Assembly (NCBI RefSeq): GCF_000689415.1
Contig: NZ_HG322950.1
Location: 5,835,501 to 5,899,500, forward strand
DNA from: Pseudomonas knackmussii B13
GTDB taxonomy: Bacteria > Pseudomonadota > Gammaproteobacteria > Pseudomonadales > Pseudomonadaceae
Reading direction: 5' to 3'
DNA: 64,000 bases
Position numbers and translations under genes: made by a program. This document shows positions 1 to 8,344 of this stretch, piece by piece; the stretch's first letter is position 1, and every line of letters starts with the position of its first letter. The notes under the pieces were generated by a model. It saw only the letters and a list, made by a program, of their open reading frames with translations. It did no database searches and was not told where the DNA came from.

Positions 1-419
1 TCACCGGCGGCCCTTCGAACACCCTGCTGACCGCCGCCGACCTCGACGTGGCGCTCGACTTCGACAGCCTGCGCGACCGCCACTCCAGCCTCGGCACCGG
101 CGCGATGATCGTGATTTCCGCCGGCACCAGCATCGTGCGCAAGGTCGCCGAGTACGTCGACTTCTTCGCCGCCGGCTCCTGCGGCCAGTGCCCGCCGTGC
201 AAGACCGGCACCTACCAGCTCTCGCGCCTGCTGCGCCGCATCGACACCGGCAGCGGCGTGACCAAGGACCTGCGCGCCCTGGAAAGCCTCTGCGAGCTGC
301 TCCCCGGCAGCGGCCGCTGCGCGCTGGTGGACGGCGCCGTCACGGTGGTGCGCAGCTCCCTCGAACAATTCGGCGACGAGTATCGCCAGCAGCTGCTCGA
401 CTACCCGCGAGGCGGCTGA
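1..419 (+). CDS. NuoF-like NADH-binding flavoprotein, C-terminal part (5' end outside window)
   Basis: The reading frame is open from the first in-frame codon at position 3, so the start lies outside the window. The visible C-terminus carries a Cys-rich motif SCGQCPPCKTGTY (three Cys in C-x2-C-x2-C) and a fourth Cys in GRCALVDGAV. This is the 4Fe-4S signature of the 51-kDa NuoF/HoxF family, which oxidises NAD(P)H through FMN and passes electrons to an iron-sulfur cluster. The PPCKTG wording resembles NuoF-like subunits of soluble formate dehydrogenases, hydrogenases and related enzymes more than the NuoF of complex I; I cannot tell which from this fragment. The gene ends 28 nt before the anion transporter and could share its transcript. 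Confidence 0.8.
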   Translation, partial: TGGPSNTLLTAADLDVALDFDSLRDRHSSLGTGAMIVISAGTSIVRKVAEYVDFFAAGSCGQCPPCKTGTYQLSRLLRRIDTGSGVTKDLRALESLCELLPGSGRCALVDGAVTVVRSSLEQFGDEYRQQLLDYPRGG

Positions 420-447
420 TCGGTTCGCTCATTCTTCAGGACGCATC

Positions 448-1902
448 ATGAAACTCTCCTGGAACTACCTCCTCCCGGCGCTGCTCGCGCTGGCCCTGGC
501 GGCCATCCCGGCGCCCGCCGGACTGGCGCCGCACGCCTGGTACTTCTTCGCGATATTCGCCGGAGTCGTGCTCGGGCTGATCCTCGAACCGCTGCCCGGC
601 GCGGTGCTAGGCCTGATCGGCATCGCCGTGGTCGCCGCGCTCGCGCCCTGGGTGCTGTTCAGCCCCGAGCAACTGGCGAGCCCCGGTTTCAAGCCCGCCA
701 CCGAGGCGCTCGCCTGGGCGCTGACGGGCTTCTCCAACAGCACCGTGTGGCTGATCTTCGCCGCCTTCATGTTCGCCCTCGGCTACGAGCGCACGGGCCT
801 CGGCCGACGCATCGCCCTGCTGCTGGTGAAAGCCATGGGCCGACGCACCCTGAGCCTGGGTTACGCGGTGATGCTCGCCGACCTCGCCCTGGCGCCCTTC
901 ACCCCGTCGAACACCGCGCGCAGCGGCGGCACCGTGTTCCCGGTGATCAGCAACCTGCCGCCGCTGTACGACTCGCGGCCGAACGACCCGAGCGCGCGGA
1001 AGATCGGCTCCTACATCATGTGGGTCGGCATCGCCTCCACCTGCGTGACCAGCTCGATGTTCCTCACTGCCCTGGCGCCCAACCTGCTGGCCGCCGCGCT
1101 GGTGGAAAAGACCGCGCACGTGCACCTGAGCTGGTGGAACTGGTTCGTCGCCTTCGCGCCCCTGGGCTTCCTCCTGCTCGCCTTGCTGCCGCTGCTCGCC
1201 TACTGGCTGTACCCGCCGCAGATCAAGCGCAACGACAAGGTCCCGGCCTGGGCCGCCGAAGAGCTGCGCACCCTCGGCCCGCTGTCGCGCAAGGAAATCA
1301 TTCTGCTGGTGCTGGTGCTCGCCGCGCTGGCGGCCTGGGTCTTCGCCGCCGCCTGGCTCGACCCTGCGCTGGTCGGCATCCTGGTGCTGGTGGCGATGCT
1401 GCTGACCGGCGTGGTGACCTGGGACGACGTGCTTGGCAACCGCGCCGCCTGGAACACCTTCGCCTGGTTCGCCACCCTGGTGGCGCTGGCCGGCGGCCTG
1501 AGCAAGGTCGGCTTCGTCAGCTGGTTCGGCCAACTGGTGGCCACCCACATGAGCGGCCTCAGCCCCACCACGGCCATGCTGGTGCTGGTCAGCGTGTTCT
1601 ATCTGGCGCACTACCTGTTCGCCAGCTCCACGGCGCACACCACGGCGCTGCTGCCGGTGATCCTCGCCGCCGGCATGGGCATTCCCGGCATCGACCTGCA
1701 GGTGTTCGCCCTGCTGCTCGGCACATCCCTCGGCCTGATGGGTATCATCACGCCCTACGGCACCGGGCCGAGCCCGGTGTACTACGGCAGCGGCTACCTG
1801 CCGAGCGCGGACTACTGGCGCCTGGGGTCGATCTTCGGCGCGCTCTTCCTCTTCACGCTGCTGGCCCTCGGCGCCCCCTGGATGATGGCTGTATTCGGCT
1901 GA
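448..1902 (+). CDS. SLC13/DASS-family anion symporter
   Basis: This 484-residue protein has about a dozen hydrophobic segments. It shows the hallmarks of divalent-anion:Na+ symporters: a duplicated Ser-Asn-Thr-type motif, seen as TPSNTARSGG near residue 155 and SSTAHTTALLP near residue 395, and a later TPYGTGPSPVYYGSGYL loop. Family members such as SodiT1 and TtdT move 2-oxoglutarate, malate, citrate, tartrate or succinate across the inner membrane. The TPSNTARS-SSTAHTT wording is closest to the TtdT/SodiT branch, so a C4-C6 di- or tricarboxylate is the likely substrate; this is inference. The start is the first ATG after the NuoF-like gene, with only a weak ribosome-binding site. Confidence 0.85.
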   Translation: MKLSWNYLLPALLALALAAIPAPAGLAPHAWYFFAIFAGVVLGLILEPLPGAVLGLIGIAVVAALAPWVLFSPEQLASPGFKPATEALAWALTGFSNSTVWLIFAAFMFALGYERTGLGRRIALLLVKAMGRRTLSLGYAVMLADLALAPFTPSNTARSGGTVFPVISNLPPLYDSRPNDPSARKIGSYIMWVGIASTCVTSSMFLTALAPNLLAAALVEKTAHVHLSWWNWFVAFAPLGFLLLALLPLLAYWLYPPQIKRNDKVPAWAAEELRTLGPLSRKEIILLVLVLAALAAWVFAAAWLDPALVGILVLVAMLLTGVVTWDDVLGNRAAWNTFAWFATLVALAGGLSKVGFVSWFGQLVATHMSGLSPTTAMLVLVSVFYLAHYLFASSTAHTTALLPVILAAGMGIPGIDLQVFALLLGTSLGLMGIITPYGTGPSPVYYGSGYLPSADYWRLGSIFGALFLFTLLALGAPWMMAVFG

Positions 1903-1906
1903 CTGC

Positions 1907-2374
1907 ATGACCAAACCACCCCTGCGCATCGGCGTGATCGCCGACACCCACAACCTGCTCCGGCCCGAGGCGCTGGAGCGGTTGCGCGGCTGCCATCAGC
2001 TGCTGCACCTGGGCGACATCGGCAAAGCGGAAATCCTCAATGCCCTGCGCCAACTGGCGCCGCTGAACGTGGTGCGCGGCAACAACGACACCGACGCCTG
2101 GGCCGAAGCACTGCCGGAAACCCTCTGCCTGGAATTCGGCGGGCTGCGTCTATACCTGATCCACGACCTCAAGCAGCTGAGCATCGACCCGCGCGCCGAG
2201 GGTTTCGACCTGGTGCTGGCCGGGCATTCGCACAAGCCGTTGAACGAAGTGCGCGACGGGGTGCTCTACCTCAACCCCGGCAGCGCCGGGCCGCGCCGGT
2301 TCAAGCTGCCGATCTCGCTGGCGATCCTGACGATCAGTGAAGGACGTGCCGAGGTGGAGATGATCACCCTGTAG
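1907..2374 (+). CDS. YfcE/MJ0936-type metallophosphoesterase
   Basis: A 155-residue protein with the complete calcineurin-like metal-binding set in order: D-x-H (ADTH) near residue 14, GD (LGDIG) near 38, GNND near 60, a His in LIHD near 86 and GHSH near 107. The MJ0936/YfcE family are small cytoplasmic phosphodiesterases that need Mn or Ni; their natural substrate is mostly unknown. The start ATG lies 4 nt after the transporter stop, so the two are probably cotranscribed. The last base of the sense codon and the TAG stop lie inside a GTAGGAGCG-type palindromic repeat, so the repeat has set the C-terminus. Confidence 0.85.
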   Translation: MTKPPLRIGVIADTHNLLRPEALERLRGCHQLLHLGDIGKAEILNALRQLAPLNVVRGNNDTDAWAEALPETLCLEFGGLRLYLIHDLKQLSIDPRAEGFDLVLAGHSHKPLNEVRDGVLYLNPGSAGPRRFKLPISLAILTISEGRAEVEMITL

Positions 2375-2418
2375 GAGCGGCCCATGGCCGCGATTCGCGC
2401 GCATGGCGCGCTCCTACA
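2371..2418. repeat. REP-like palindrome (GTAGGAGCG family)
   Basis: The segment begins GTAGGAGCGGCCCATGGCC and ends with the reverse complement GCGCTCCTAC. This is the REP-type palindrome typical of Pseudomonas. It separates the convergent phosphoesterase and GTPase genes and supplies the TAG stop of the former. Related copies lie at 12875, 17918, 26045, 31598, 53119 and 60087. Confidence 0.85.
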
Positions 2419-2423
2419 CAGGG

Positions 2424-3797
2424 TCAAGGCTCCAGCAGTTGCTCCGCGAGCTTCGCCACCTGCTCCTGGCGCTCGCTCTTCTCCACGCGTTTGTGGCCAT
2501 TGAGCGTCGACCACTCCGGGTGTGCGCGTGCCTTACGCAGGACTTCCGGCAGCTTGCCCTCGCGCCATTGCTTGTCCTCCGGCGAAGCCACGCGGATAGC
2601 CTCCATCGCCGCGTGCCCGCGGGTCTGCAATGCCGCCAGCAACTGGCGCTGCCGCAGGGCGAGCAGGCGCAGCACGCTGTCGTCCACCGAGAGTTCGCGC
2701 TGCCCTTTCAATTTGCCCATCAACCGCTGGCCGTAGTGGCCGAAGGTCTGCCAGGCGCCGCCGGCCAATGCACCGAGAGCGGTGGCCGCGCCCAGGGTCA
2801 GGCCACCCACCAGCAGGTCGATGCCGGCGCCCGCAGCGGCACCAGCTGCCACGCCGCCGCCCAGGCGCACGCCGAGCTGGCGCAGGGTTTCCGGGTTGAA
2901 CAGGTCGTCGCCCCAGCGACCGTCGAGCAGCGGCAGGTCGGCGGCGCGGGCGTCGTCCTTGCGGAACGCGTACAGCCGCAATAGCGCCTGCACGCAGGCT
3001 TCCTCGCGCTTGCGCACGCGGTCGCGCAGTGCCTCTGTGGCCTGGCTGATCGCCGCGGCATCGCCGGGTACCAGGTCGCGGCAGGCGGCCACGTCCAGCA
3101 GCAGTTCGGCGATCAGTCGCGCGCCGGCCTCGCGGCGGGCCACGGCCTGGGCCTCGTGGTCGTCGATCAGGCGCTCCAGTTGCGGCCGCGACTTCTCCAG
3201 CAGCAGGGCCAGGCTCTCGTAGAGCCGACGCTCGCCGTCCAGCGGCGGCGCAACGCTGTCGAAGCGCACCAGCGCGTGCAGGCCAAGACGCGACAGCGCT
3301 TCGCGCCACTGCTCCTCGCGATGTTCATTGGCGGCGACGAAGTTCAGCACTGGCAGCAATGGCCGCGCGCAGCCGGCGAGCACTGCCAGTTCGTCGCGGT
3401 ACTTGGCGAGCACCGGCTCGCGGGCGTCGATCACATAGAGCCCGGCATCCGACGCGAGCAACTGGCGCAGCACCTTGGCCTCCTGCTCGAAGCGCCCGCG
3501 CGCTTCGCTGCCGTCGAGGAAGCGGCGTAGCTTCTCCGGGCCGTCGAGGCGTTCGCCCGGGCGCTCCTGCGCATCGAGGTAGTCGCGCAGGGCGATGGCG
3601 TCTTCCAGGCCGGGGGTGTCGTACAGCTCCAGCAGCGCCTGGCCGTCCACCGACAGCCGCGCGCCTTCGACGTGACGGGTGGTGCTGGGGCGATGGGAAA
3701 CCTCGCCGAAGCCGACATCGCGGGTCAGGGTGCGCAGCAGCGAGGTCTTGCCGACGTTGGTGTGGCCGACCACGGCCAGCCGCAGGGGCTCAGTCAT
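2424..3797 (-). CDS. DUF3482 P-loop GTPase
   Basis: A 457-residue protein with an Era/TrmE-like GTPase domain at the N-terminus: Walker A GHTNVGKTS at residues 11-19, switch threonines STT near 38-40 and DTPG at 60-63. A canonical NKxD is not obvious; VLNF occupies the expected place. The C-terminal half has charged helices and a Gly/Ala-rich hydrophobic stretch around residue 320-365 that could insert into membrane. I chose the ATG at 3797 because the GTPase fold starts directly after it and it overlaps the DUF2868 stop by 8 nt, a sign of translational coupling. No biochemical role is established for this family as far as I know; partnership with the membrane protein is inferred from the overlap. 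Confidence 0.85.
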   Translation of the reverse strand: MTEPLRLAVVGHTNVGKTSLLRTLTRDVGFGEVSHRPSTTRHVEGARLSVDGQALLELYDTPGLEDAIALRDYLDAQERPGERLDGPEKLRRFLDGSEARGRFEQEAKVLRQLLASDAGLYVIDAREPVLAKYRDELAVLAGCARPLLPVLNFVAANEHREEQWREALSRLGLHALVRFDSVAPPLDGERRLYESLALLLEKSRPQLERLIDDHEAQAVARREAGARLIAELLLDVAACRDLVPGDAAAISQATEALRDRVRKREEACVQALLRLYAFRKDDARAADLPLLDGRWGDDLFNPETLRQLGVRLGGGVAAGAAAGAGIDLLVGGLTLGAATALGALAGGAWQTFGHYGQRLMGKLKGQRELSVDDSVLRLLALRQRQLLAALQTRGHAAMEAIRVASPEDKQWREGKLPEVLRKARAHPEWSTLNGHKRVEKSERQEQVAKLAEQLLEP

Positions 3798-5181
3798 GTC
3801 CGCTCTCCAGCCAGCCCAGCAGGGACGCGCCGCTGTGCCGCAGGCCGAGTTTGTCGATGGCCGCGTGCCAGTCGGCCAGGCGATCGCCGTCCAGCGCAGC
3901 GCCAGCCGGCGGTTGCAGCAGCCAGACACGGGTGGCGCCGGCGCAGCGCGACAGCTCGGCGATCAGCGCCAGGGTGCCGCGATCCGGCGAGCGCCGTGGG
4001 TCGCAGGCGATGGCCAGGCGCGCCGGCGGATAGCGCGTCAGTTGCTCCAGCAGACGGCGGCGCTGCGCACCGTCGTCGAGTACGCCGGCATCGGCTACTC
4101 CGGCCGGCAGCTTCGGCGGCCAGGCTTGGCTGTCATCCAGTTCGATGGCCACTAGCAGCGCGCCCTCGGCACTGGCAGCGGGGTTCTGCGCCTGCGGCTC
4201 GACCAGATTGGCGGGAGCGGCGTCGTTCACACCCAGTCGCTCGCTGCTCGGCAGCAGGCGCTCGCGCAGCAGGCTGTAGCCGGGCAGCGAGAGGTCCAGG
4301 CGCAACGCCGCGCGACCACTGCGCCAACGCCACAGGCAGACCAGCCAGAGCACCAGGCGCGGCAGCAGGCCGTAGACCAGCAGGATGCCCACCAGCCAGC
4401 CGGCCCAGGCGTGGCGCGCCGCTTCACTGGCCACCAGGGCATCGCCGCTGGCGCGCACCAGCTCGCTGTCCGGCAGCGGGAAGCCGAGCAGCGCCGGCAA
4501 CGTGCCGAGGCCGTGGGTGAGGAAGACGAAGGTGTCGCCGCCGAGGATGGTGGTCTCCCAGACGAAGCCGTAGCGCCGCGTCGACAGCAGCGCCAGCAGC
4601 ACCACCAGCGCGGCGCCGAGGGCCAGCAGCCAGAGGCCGTGGACCAGCATGCCGAGCACCCAGCGGGTCAGGCGCTGGCGGCCGAGCAGCACCAGAAGCG
4701 CCGGCGCCAGCTGCGCGGCCTGGGCATCGCGCGCGAGCTTGCCGCTCAGCCATAGCCACAGTCGCCCGAGCGCGCCGGCCGCCTCGCCGCCGCCAAGGGC
4801 AAAACCGCAGGCCCAGCCGAGCAGCATCAGCAGGTCCAGGCCGAGCAGGCTGGCCAATGCCCAGAACACGTTGACCGGACGCTGGCCATCGCCGAGCGCG
4901 GCCAGGGCGAGGCCGCCGCCGCTGAGCAGGGCGAGGACCACGAGCAGGTAGAAGGCCAGTTGCGCGCCCTGTTTCCACAGGCGCAGGGCGCTGTCGAGCT
5001 GGTCGCGGGCGGCCAGCCAGAGGGCGCGGGATTCGATGCGCCGGGGCAGCTCGCCGCCGGCGGCAATGGCGCGGCGGTTGGCCTCGGCGTCTTCCAGCGC
5101 GCCGGCCTGCTCCTCGCGCAGGCGCACGGCCTCGCACAGCCAGAGTCGATCGAAGGGGGAGGATGGGGCGCTGTCGCTCAC
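3790..5181 (-). CDS. DUF2868 multi-pass membrane protein
   Basis: A 463-residue protein read from GTG at 5181, which has a GGAGA Shine-Dalgarno just upstream; the frame stays open further but without a ribosome site. The N-terminal 90 residues are polar (RLxEAVRLREEQAG). Four or more hydrophobic segments follow (near residues 80-100, 110-135, 180-215 and 275-300), then a polar C-terminal region of about 150 residues containing LLVAIELDD and WLLQPP, which looks like a cytoplasmic alpha/beta domain. It belongs to DUF2868, routinely paired with the DUF3482 GTPase. Function unknown. It is the first gene of this two-gene unit. Confidence 0.8.
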   Translation of the reverse strand: MSDSAPSSPFDRLWLCEAVRLREEQAGALEDAEANRRAIAAGGELPRRIESRALWLAARDQLDSALRLWKQGAQLAFYLLVVLALLSGGGLALAALGDGQRPVNVFWALASLLGLDLLMLLGWACGFALGGGEAAGALGRLWLWLSGKLARDAQAAQLAPALLVLLGRQRLTRWVLGMLVHGLWLLALGAALVVLLALLSTRRYGFVWETTILGGDTFVFLTHGLGTLPALLGFPLPDSELVRASGDALVASEAARHAWAGWLVGILLVYGLLPRLVLWLVCLWRWRSGRAALRLDLSLPGYSLLRERLLPSSERLGVNDAAPANLVEPQAQNPAASAEGALLVAIELDDSQAWPPKLPAGVADAGVLDDGAQRRRLLEQLTRYPPARLAIACDPRRSPDRGTLALIAELSRCAGATRVWLLQPPAGAALDGDRLADWHAAIDKLGLRHSGASLLGWLESGHD

Positions 5182-5351
5182 GGGGTCTCCGATGCGGGTT
5201 CCTGGCCGGCAAGCATAACCCCTGCACCGCCACTCGTCCGCCCGGCGGGGTAACACCGGCCCGCCGCGACCCAACCAAGGAGGGGCTTACCCGGCGCCTG
5301 CGCGGGTATAGGGTGCGAAGACTCGCCAGAATAAGAACAACGAGGCCCGCC

Positions 5352-6374
5352 ATGCCGCGCATCCTGCCCTGCGCCCTGCTCCTGCTGCTCGTCTGCGGTA
5401 CCGCCGCTGCCGTCGAAACACCGCCGGTGCGCCCCTCCGACTGGGGCCCCGACACCCCGCTGATGCAGGCGGTGCCGCCGCGCAAGCTGGACGCGACGGT
5501 CGGCCAGCGCGCCTCCGACAGCGACGAATCGAAGCTGTGGATAAGCCATACCGACTTCCGCATCCACGACGACATCGGCTTCTTCATTCGCCGCATGCTG
5601 ATCCGCATGAGCTCCAACGGGCCGAAGGGCACGCCGCTGCTGCTCGACGATCCCAAGGCGATGGTCGCGCGCATCCAGGCCGGCGACATCTTCGTCGCCG
5701 ACGCCACCCTCGCCACCCTGCTCAACGAGGAACTGCGCAACGCCAATGCACCGGTACGCAACCTGGTGCTGAGCACCCGCAAGAACGGCCAGGAAGTGCG
5801 CGGCGAGCTGCTGCGCAAGGGCCGTTGGCGGCCACTGCGGATGCTCACCGGGATCGAGCAGGCCGGGCCGCTGAAGGTGGCGCTGGTGCCCAAGCAGATC
5901 TTCGTCGATGGCATCGACGTCACGCCCTCGCTCGAGGCCGCTTCCATCGAAATGTCCGAGGTGCTGCAACTGCACACCGCGCACATGCAACTGACCGGCA
6001 ACCGCATCCTGGTCGACCTCGACGGCCTCTTCCCACCGCCGCGCCTGGAGTTCGCCGTGCGCAGCCTGAAGCTGGCCGACGGCGGCATGGACCTGCTGCT
6101 CGGCGACGACCTGGCCAGCCTGCAATGGCCACAGCTGAACGCGCCGGAAAGCTACATGTTCATCCAGGGCGGCGACATCAAGATGGCGCGCACCATCCTG
6201 GTCAAGGCCTATGCGCTGTTCACCAGCCTGAGCCCCGAGCAGCCGCTGCTGTTCAACCTCTACGACTACCGCCGCCAGTTGCAGTACGGCGAGATTCGCC
6301 TGCGCCAGGACGGCATGGTGCACATCGCCGTGTCGCCGGTGAAGGCGCCCGCGCCCGAGGAGAAAGCCCTATGA
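5352..6374 (+). CDS. Exported protein of unknown function (paralogue A)
   Basis: I do not recognise a named family. The 340-residue product begins with a clear signal peptide (MPRILPCALLLLLVCGTAAAV). The mature part has no Cys-rich or catalytic motif that I can identify. Two blocks match the next gene: a central one (GDIFVADATLATLLNEELR ... RNLVLS ... ELLRKGRWRPL ... PKQIFVDGI) and a C-terminal one (GDIKMARTILVK ... LLFNLYDYRRQL). The alternating hydrophobic pattern suggests a beta-rich fold of the DUF2993/YceB kind; that is only a guess. The upstream in-frame region is rejected as coding because it precedes the signal peptide. It overlaps the next gene by 4 nt (ATGA). Confidence 0.75.
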   Translation: MPRILPCALLLLLVCGTAAAVETPPVRPSDWGPDTPLMQAVPPRKLDATVGQRASDSDESKLWISHTDFRIHDDIGFFIRRMLIRMSSNGPKGTPLLLDDPKAMVARIQAGDIFVADATLATLLNEELRNANAPVRNLVLSTRKNGQEVRGELLRKGRWRPLRMLTGIEQAGPLKVALVPKQIFVDGIDVTPSLEAASIEMSEVLQLHTAHMQLTGNRILVDLDGLFPPPRLEFAVRSLKLADGGMDLLLGDDLASLQWPQLNAPESYMFIQGGDIKMARTILVKAYALFTSLSPEQPLLFNLYDYRRQLQYGEIRLRQDGMVHIAVSPVKAPAPEEKAL

Positions 6375-7432
6375 AGCGCCTCTTGCCCCTGCTCCTCGCC
6401 CTGCCGCTGATGGCCCAGGCGCAAAGCGCCATCGAGCGCCAGCAGGAAGAACTGCACCTGCTGCGCCAGGGCTGGTTCCAGCAGACCCCGCCGGACGCCG
6501 GGCACGCCGCCAGCCGCCCCGGCGGCATGCGCGATTCCGGCCAGGACGGCGTCGGCCTGCTGCTGCACGACGTGGACATGTATTTCGAAGGCGGCATCGG
6601 CTTCCACAGCCCCGAGCTGAAAGGCTGGCTGGTGCCGCTCAAGACCGGCGAACCGGTGGACTTCGACCGCCCGCAGGACATGCGCATCGAAGTCAGCGAA
6701 GGCGAGGTGATCCTCAACCCCCAGCAGCTGGCCAACCTGTTCAACCAGCGCATCCTGGCTTATCCACAGAGCATGCTGCGTAACTTCAGCATGAGCCTGG
6801 ATGGCGACCGCCTGCTGGTCAGCGGCGAGGTACAGCCGCTTGGCATCGGCCCCTGGCTGCCGCTGCGGCTGTCCGGCGGGGTGAAGCTGGAAGGCGACGA
6901 GATCCTCTACCAGCCGGACCAGGTGAAGGTCCTCGGCGTACCTGCCTACGGCGCCATGAGCCTGGTCGGCCTGCACCTGGATTCGCTGGTCAGACTGGAG
7001 CGCCCCGGCGCCCTGCTGCGCGACAACGCCATGCGCCTGAACTACCACCAGGTGTTCCCACTGGTGGGCATCGACGGCCATGTCGACGCCGCCTGGCTCG
7101 ACGACAAGGGCCTGCACCTGCGCTTCGCCCGACCGGCCGGCAGCCCGGCGCCGCGCTTCGAGCCACCGACCCAGGCCGGGCCGTCGTACGTCTGGCTGCA
7201 GTCGGGCGACCTGAAGATCTTCGAGATCCTCATCACCTACTCGCAGGTGCTGCTCAAGGCCGAGCAGCCCGGCCAGACGCTGGTGTTCAACCTCAAGGAC
7301 TACCGCAAGGTGCTGTCCACCGGCATCACCCAGGTCAACGAGGACGGCACCTTCTTCATGCGCGTTCCGCCGTACAGCAACGACACCACCTCCGCCCGGC
7401 TGGTATCCTCTGCCGCCGTCGGATCACCTTGA
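6371..7432 (+). CDS. Exported protein of unknown function (paralogue B)
   Basis: A 353-residue product with a signal peptide (MKRLLPLLLALPLMAQAQ). It starts at the ATG that shares ATGA with the stop of the preceding gene, so the two are translationally coupled. Residues around 110-200 (GEVILNPQQLANLFNQ ... VSGEVQPLGIGPWLPL ... YQPDQVKVLGV) and the C-terminal block (SGDLKIFEILITYSQ ... LVFNLKDYRKVL) align with paralogue A. This points to an ancient tandem duplication followed by strong divergence. It lies 33 nt before folA and could be cotranscribed with it. No function can be assigned. Confidence 0.75.
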   Translation: MKRLLPLLLALPLMAQAQSAIERQQEELHLLRQGWFQQTPPDAGHAASRPGGMRDSGQDGVGLLLHDVDMYFEGGIGFHSPELKGWLVPLKTGEPVDFDRPQDMRIEVSEGEVILNPQQLANLFNQRILAYPQSMLRNFSMSLDGDRLLVSGEVQPLGIGPWLPLRLSGGVKLEGDEILYQPDQVKVLGVPAYGAMSLVGLHLDSLVRLERPGALLRDNAMRLNYHQVFPLVGIDGHVDAAWLDDKGLHLRFARPAGSPAPRFEPPTQAGPSYVWLQSGDLKIFEILITYSQVLLKAEQPGQTLVFNLKDYRKVLSTGITQVNEDGTFFMRVPPYSNDTTSARLVSSAAVGSP

Positions 7433-7465
7433 ACCCACGCCCCTGAAACCGAGAGTGGAGCCACG

Positions 7466-7987
7466 ATGTCCCAAGCCCCTTCCCGCCTGCCGCTGGCCAT
7501 GATCGCCGCCCTCGCCGAAAACCGCGTGATCGGCGTCGACAACCGCCTGCCCTGGCACCTGCCGGCCGACCTCAAGCACTTCAAGGCGATGACCCTGGGC
7601 AAGCCGGTGATCATGGGCCGCAAGACCTGGGACTCCCTCGGCCGCCCGCTGCCGGGCCGGCTCAACCTGGTGGTCAGCCGCCAGGCCGATTTGCAGCTGG
7701 AAGGCGCGGAAGTCTTCACCAGCCTGGACGCCGCGCTGGAACGCGCCGACGCCTGGGCACGCGAAGAGGAAGCCGAGGAACTGATGCTGATCGGCGGCGC
7801 GCAGCTCTACGGCGAAGCCCTGCCGCAGGCCGAGCGCCTGTACCTGACCCGCGTGGCGCTGAGCCCGGCAGGCGACGCGCACTTCCCCGAAGTGGAAGCC
7901 ACCCGCTGGCGCCTGGCCTCGAGCATCGACCACGAGCCGACGGCGGAAACCCCGGCCTACTCCTTCGAGGTGTGGGAACTGGCCTGA
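7466..7987 (+). CDS. folA: Dihydrofolate reductase
   Basis: Dihydrofolate reductase (173 aa) makes tetrahydrofolate with NADPH for thymidylate, purine and methionine synthesis and is the trimethoprim target. The family pattern is complete: AMIAALAENRVIGVDNRLPWHLPADLKHFK, given here as motifs AALAENRVIG, LPWHLP with the catalytic Asp in PADLKHFK, then VIMGRKTWDSLGRPLPGR and IGGAQLYGEALP. A GGAG ribosome site (GTGGAGCCACG) precedes the ATG. In many pseudomonads folA lies near thyA and lgt; here neither is adjacent. Confidence 0.97.
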   Translation: MSQAPSRLPLAMIAALAENRVIGVDNRLPWHLPADLKHFKAMTLGKPVIMGRKTWDSLGRPLPGRLNLVVSRQADLQLEGAEVFTSLDAALERADAWAREEEAEELMLIGGAQLYGEALPQAERLYLTRVALSPAGDAHFPEVEATRWRLASSIDHEPTAETPAYSFEVWELA

Positions 7988-8002
7988 GAGCGGAGATTCC
8001 AA

Positions 8003-8022
8003 AGGCCGCTGGACAGCGGCCT
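8003..8022. terminator. Hairpin between folA and the toxin gene
   Basis: AGGCCGCT-GGAC-AGCGGCCT is a strong stem followed by CTTCC on the + strand and preceded by A-rich sequence. It can end transcription of both convergent units (folA and the toxin-antitoxin genes). Confidence 0.6.
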
Positions 8023-8029
8023 CTTCCGT

Positions 8030-8344
8030 TCAGCGCTTCCGAGCGTTCTCGTAGACGCTGCCGCGTTCGCGCTTGCCTACCGCGATGACCTCAACGACCA
8101 CGATGTCGTCGTAGACCTGATAGACCAGCCGATAACCAGATGACCGCAATTTGATCTTGTAGCGGTCCTTCTGGTCCTGGCCGTGTAGCTTGGCCGACTC
8201 CACCCGCGGGTTCTTCAGCCGCTCGGCCAGCTTGGCATGTAGCTGTTGTTTCACGGGACCAATGAGCTTGTCCCATTCTTTCTTGGCCGAGGCCTTGAAT
8301 CGGAGCTCGTAGTGCTTCTCTGCGTCACCAGTCCTTGAGGTCAT
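8030..8344 (-). CDS. RelE/StbE-type toxin of a type II toxin-antitoxin module
   Basis: A 104-residue basic protein with the RelE/ParE/StbE pattern: YELRFKASAKKEWDKL at the start, then LHGQDQKDRYKIKLRSSGYRLVYQVYDDIVVVEVIAVGKRER. Family members are mRNA interferases acting on the ribosome. The RY.IKLR..GYRLVYQV core is intact, so there is no sign of decay. The ATG at 8344 lies inside the antitoxin gene (20-nt overlap), typical of coupled modules. It is downstream of its antitoxin in the same operon. Confidence 0.9.
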   Translation of the reverse strand: MTSRTGDAEKHYELRFKASAKKEWDKLIGPVKQQLHAKLAERLKNPRVESAKLHGQDQKDRYKIKLRSSGYRLVYQVYDDIVVVEVIAVGKRERGSVYENARKR

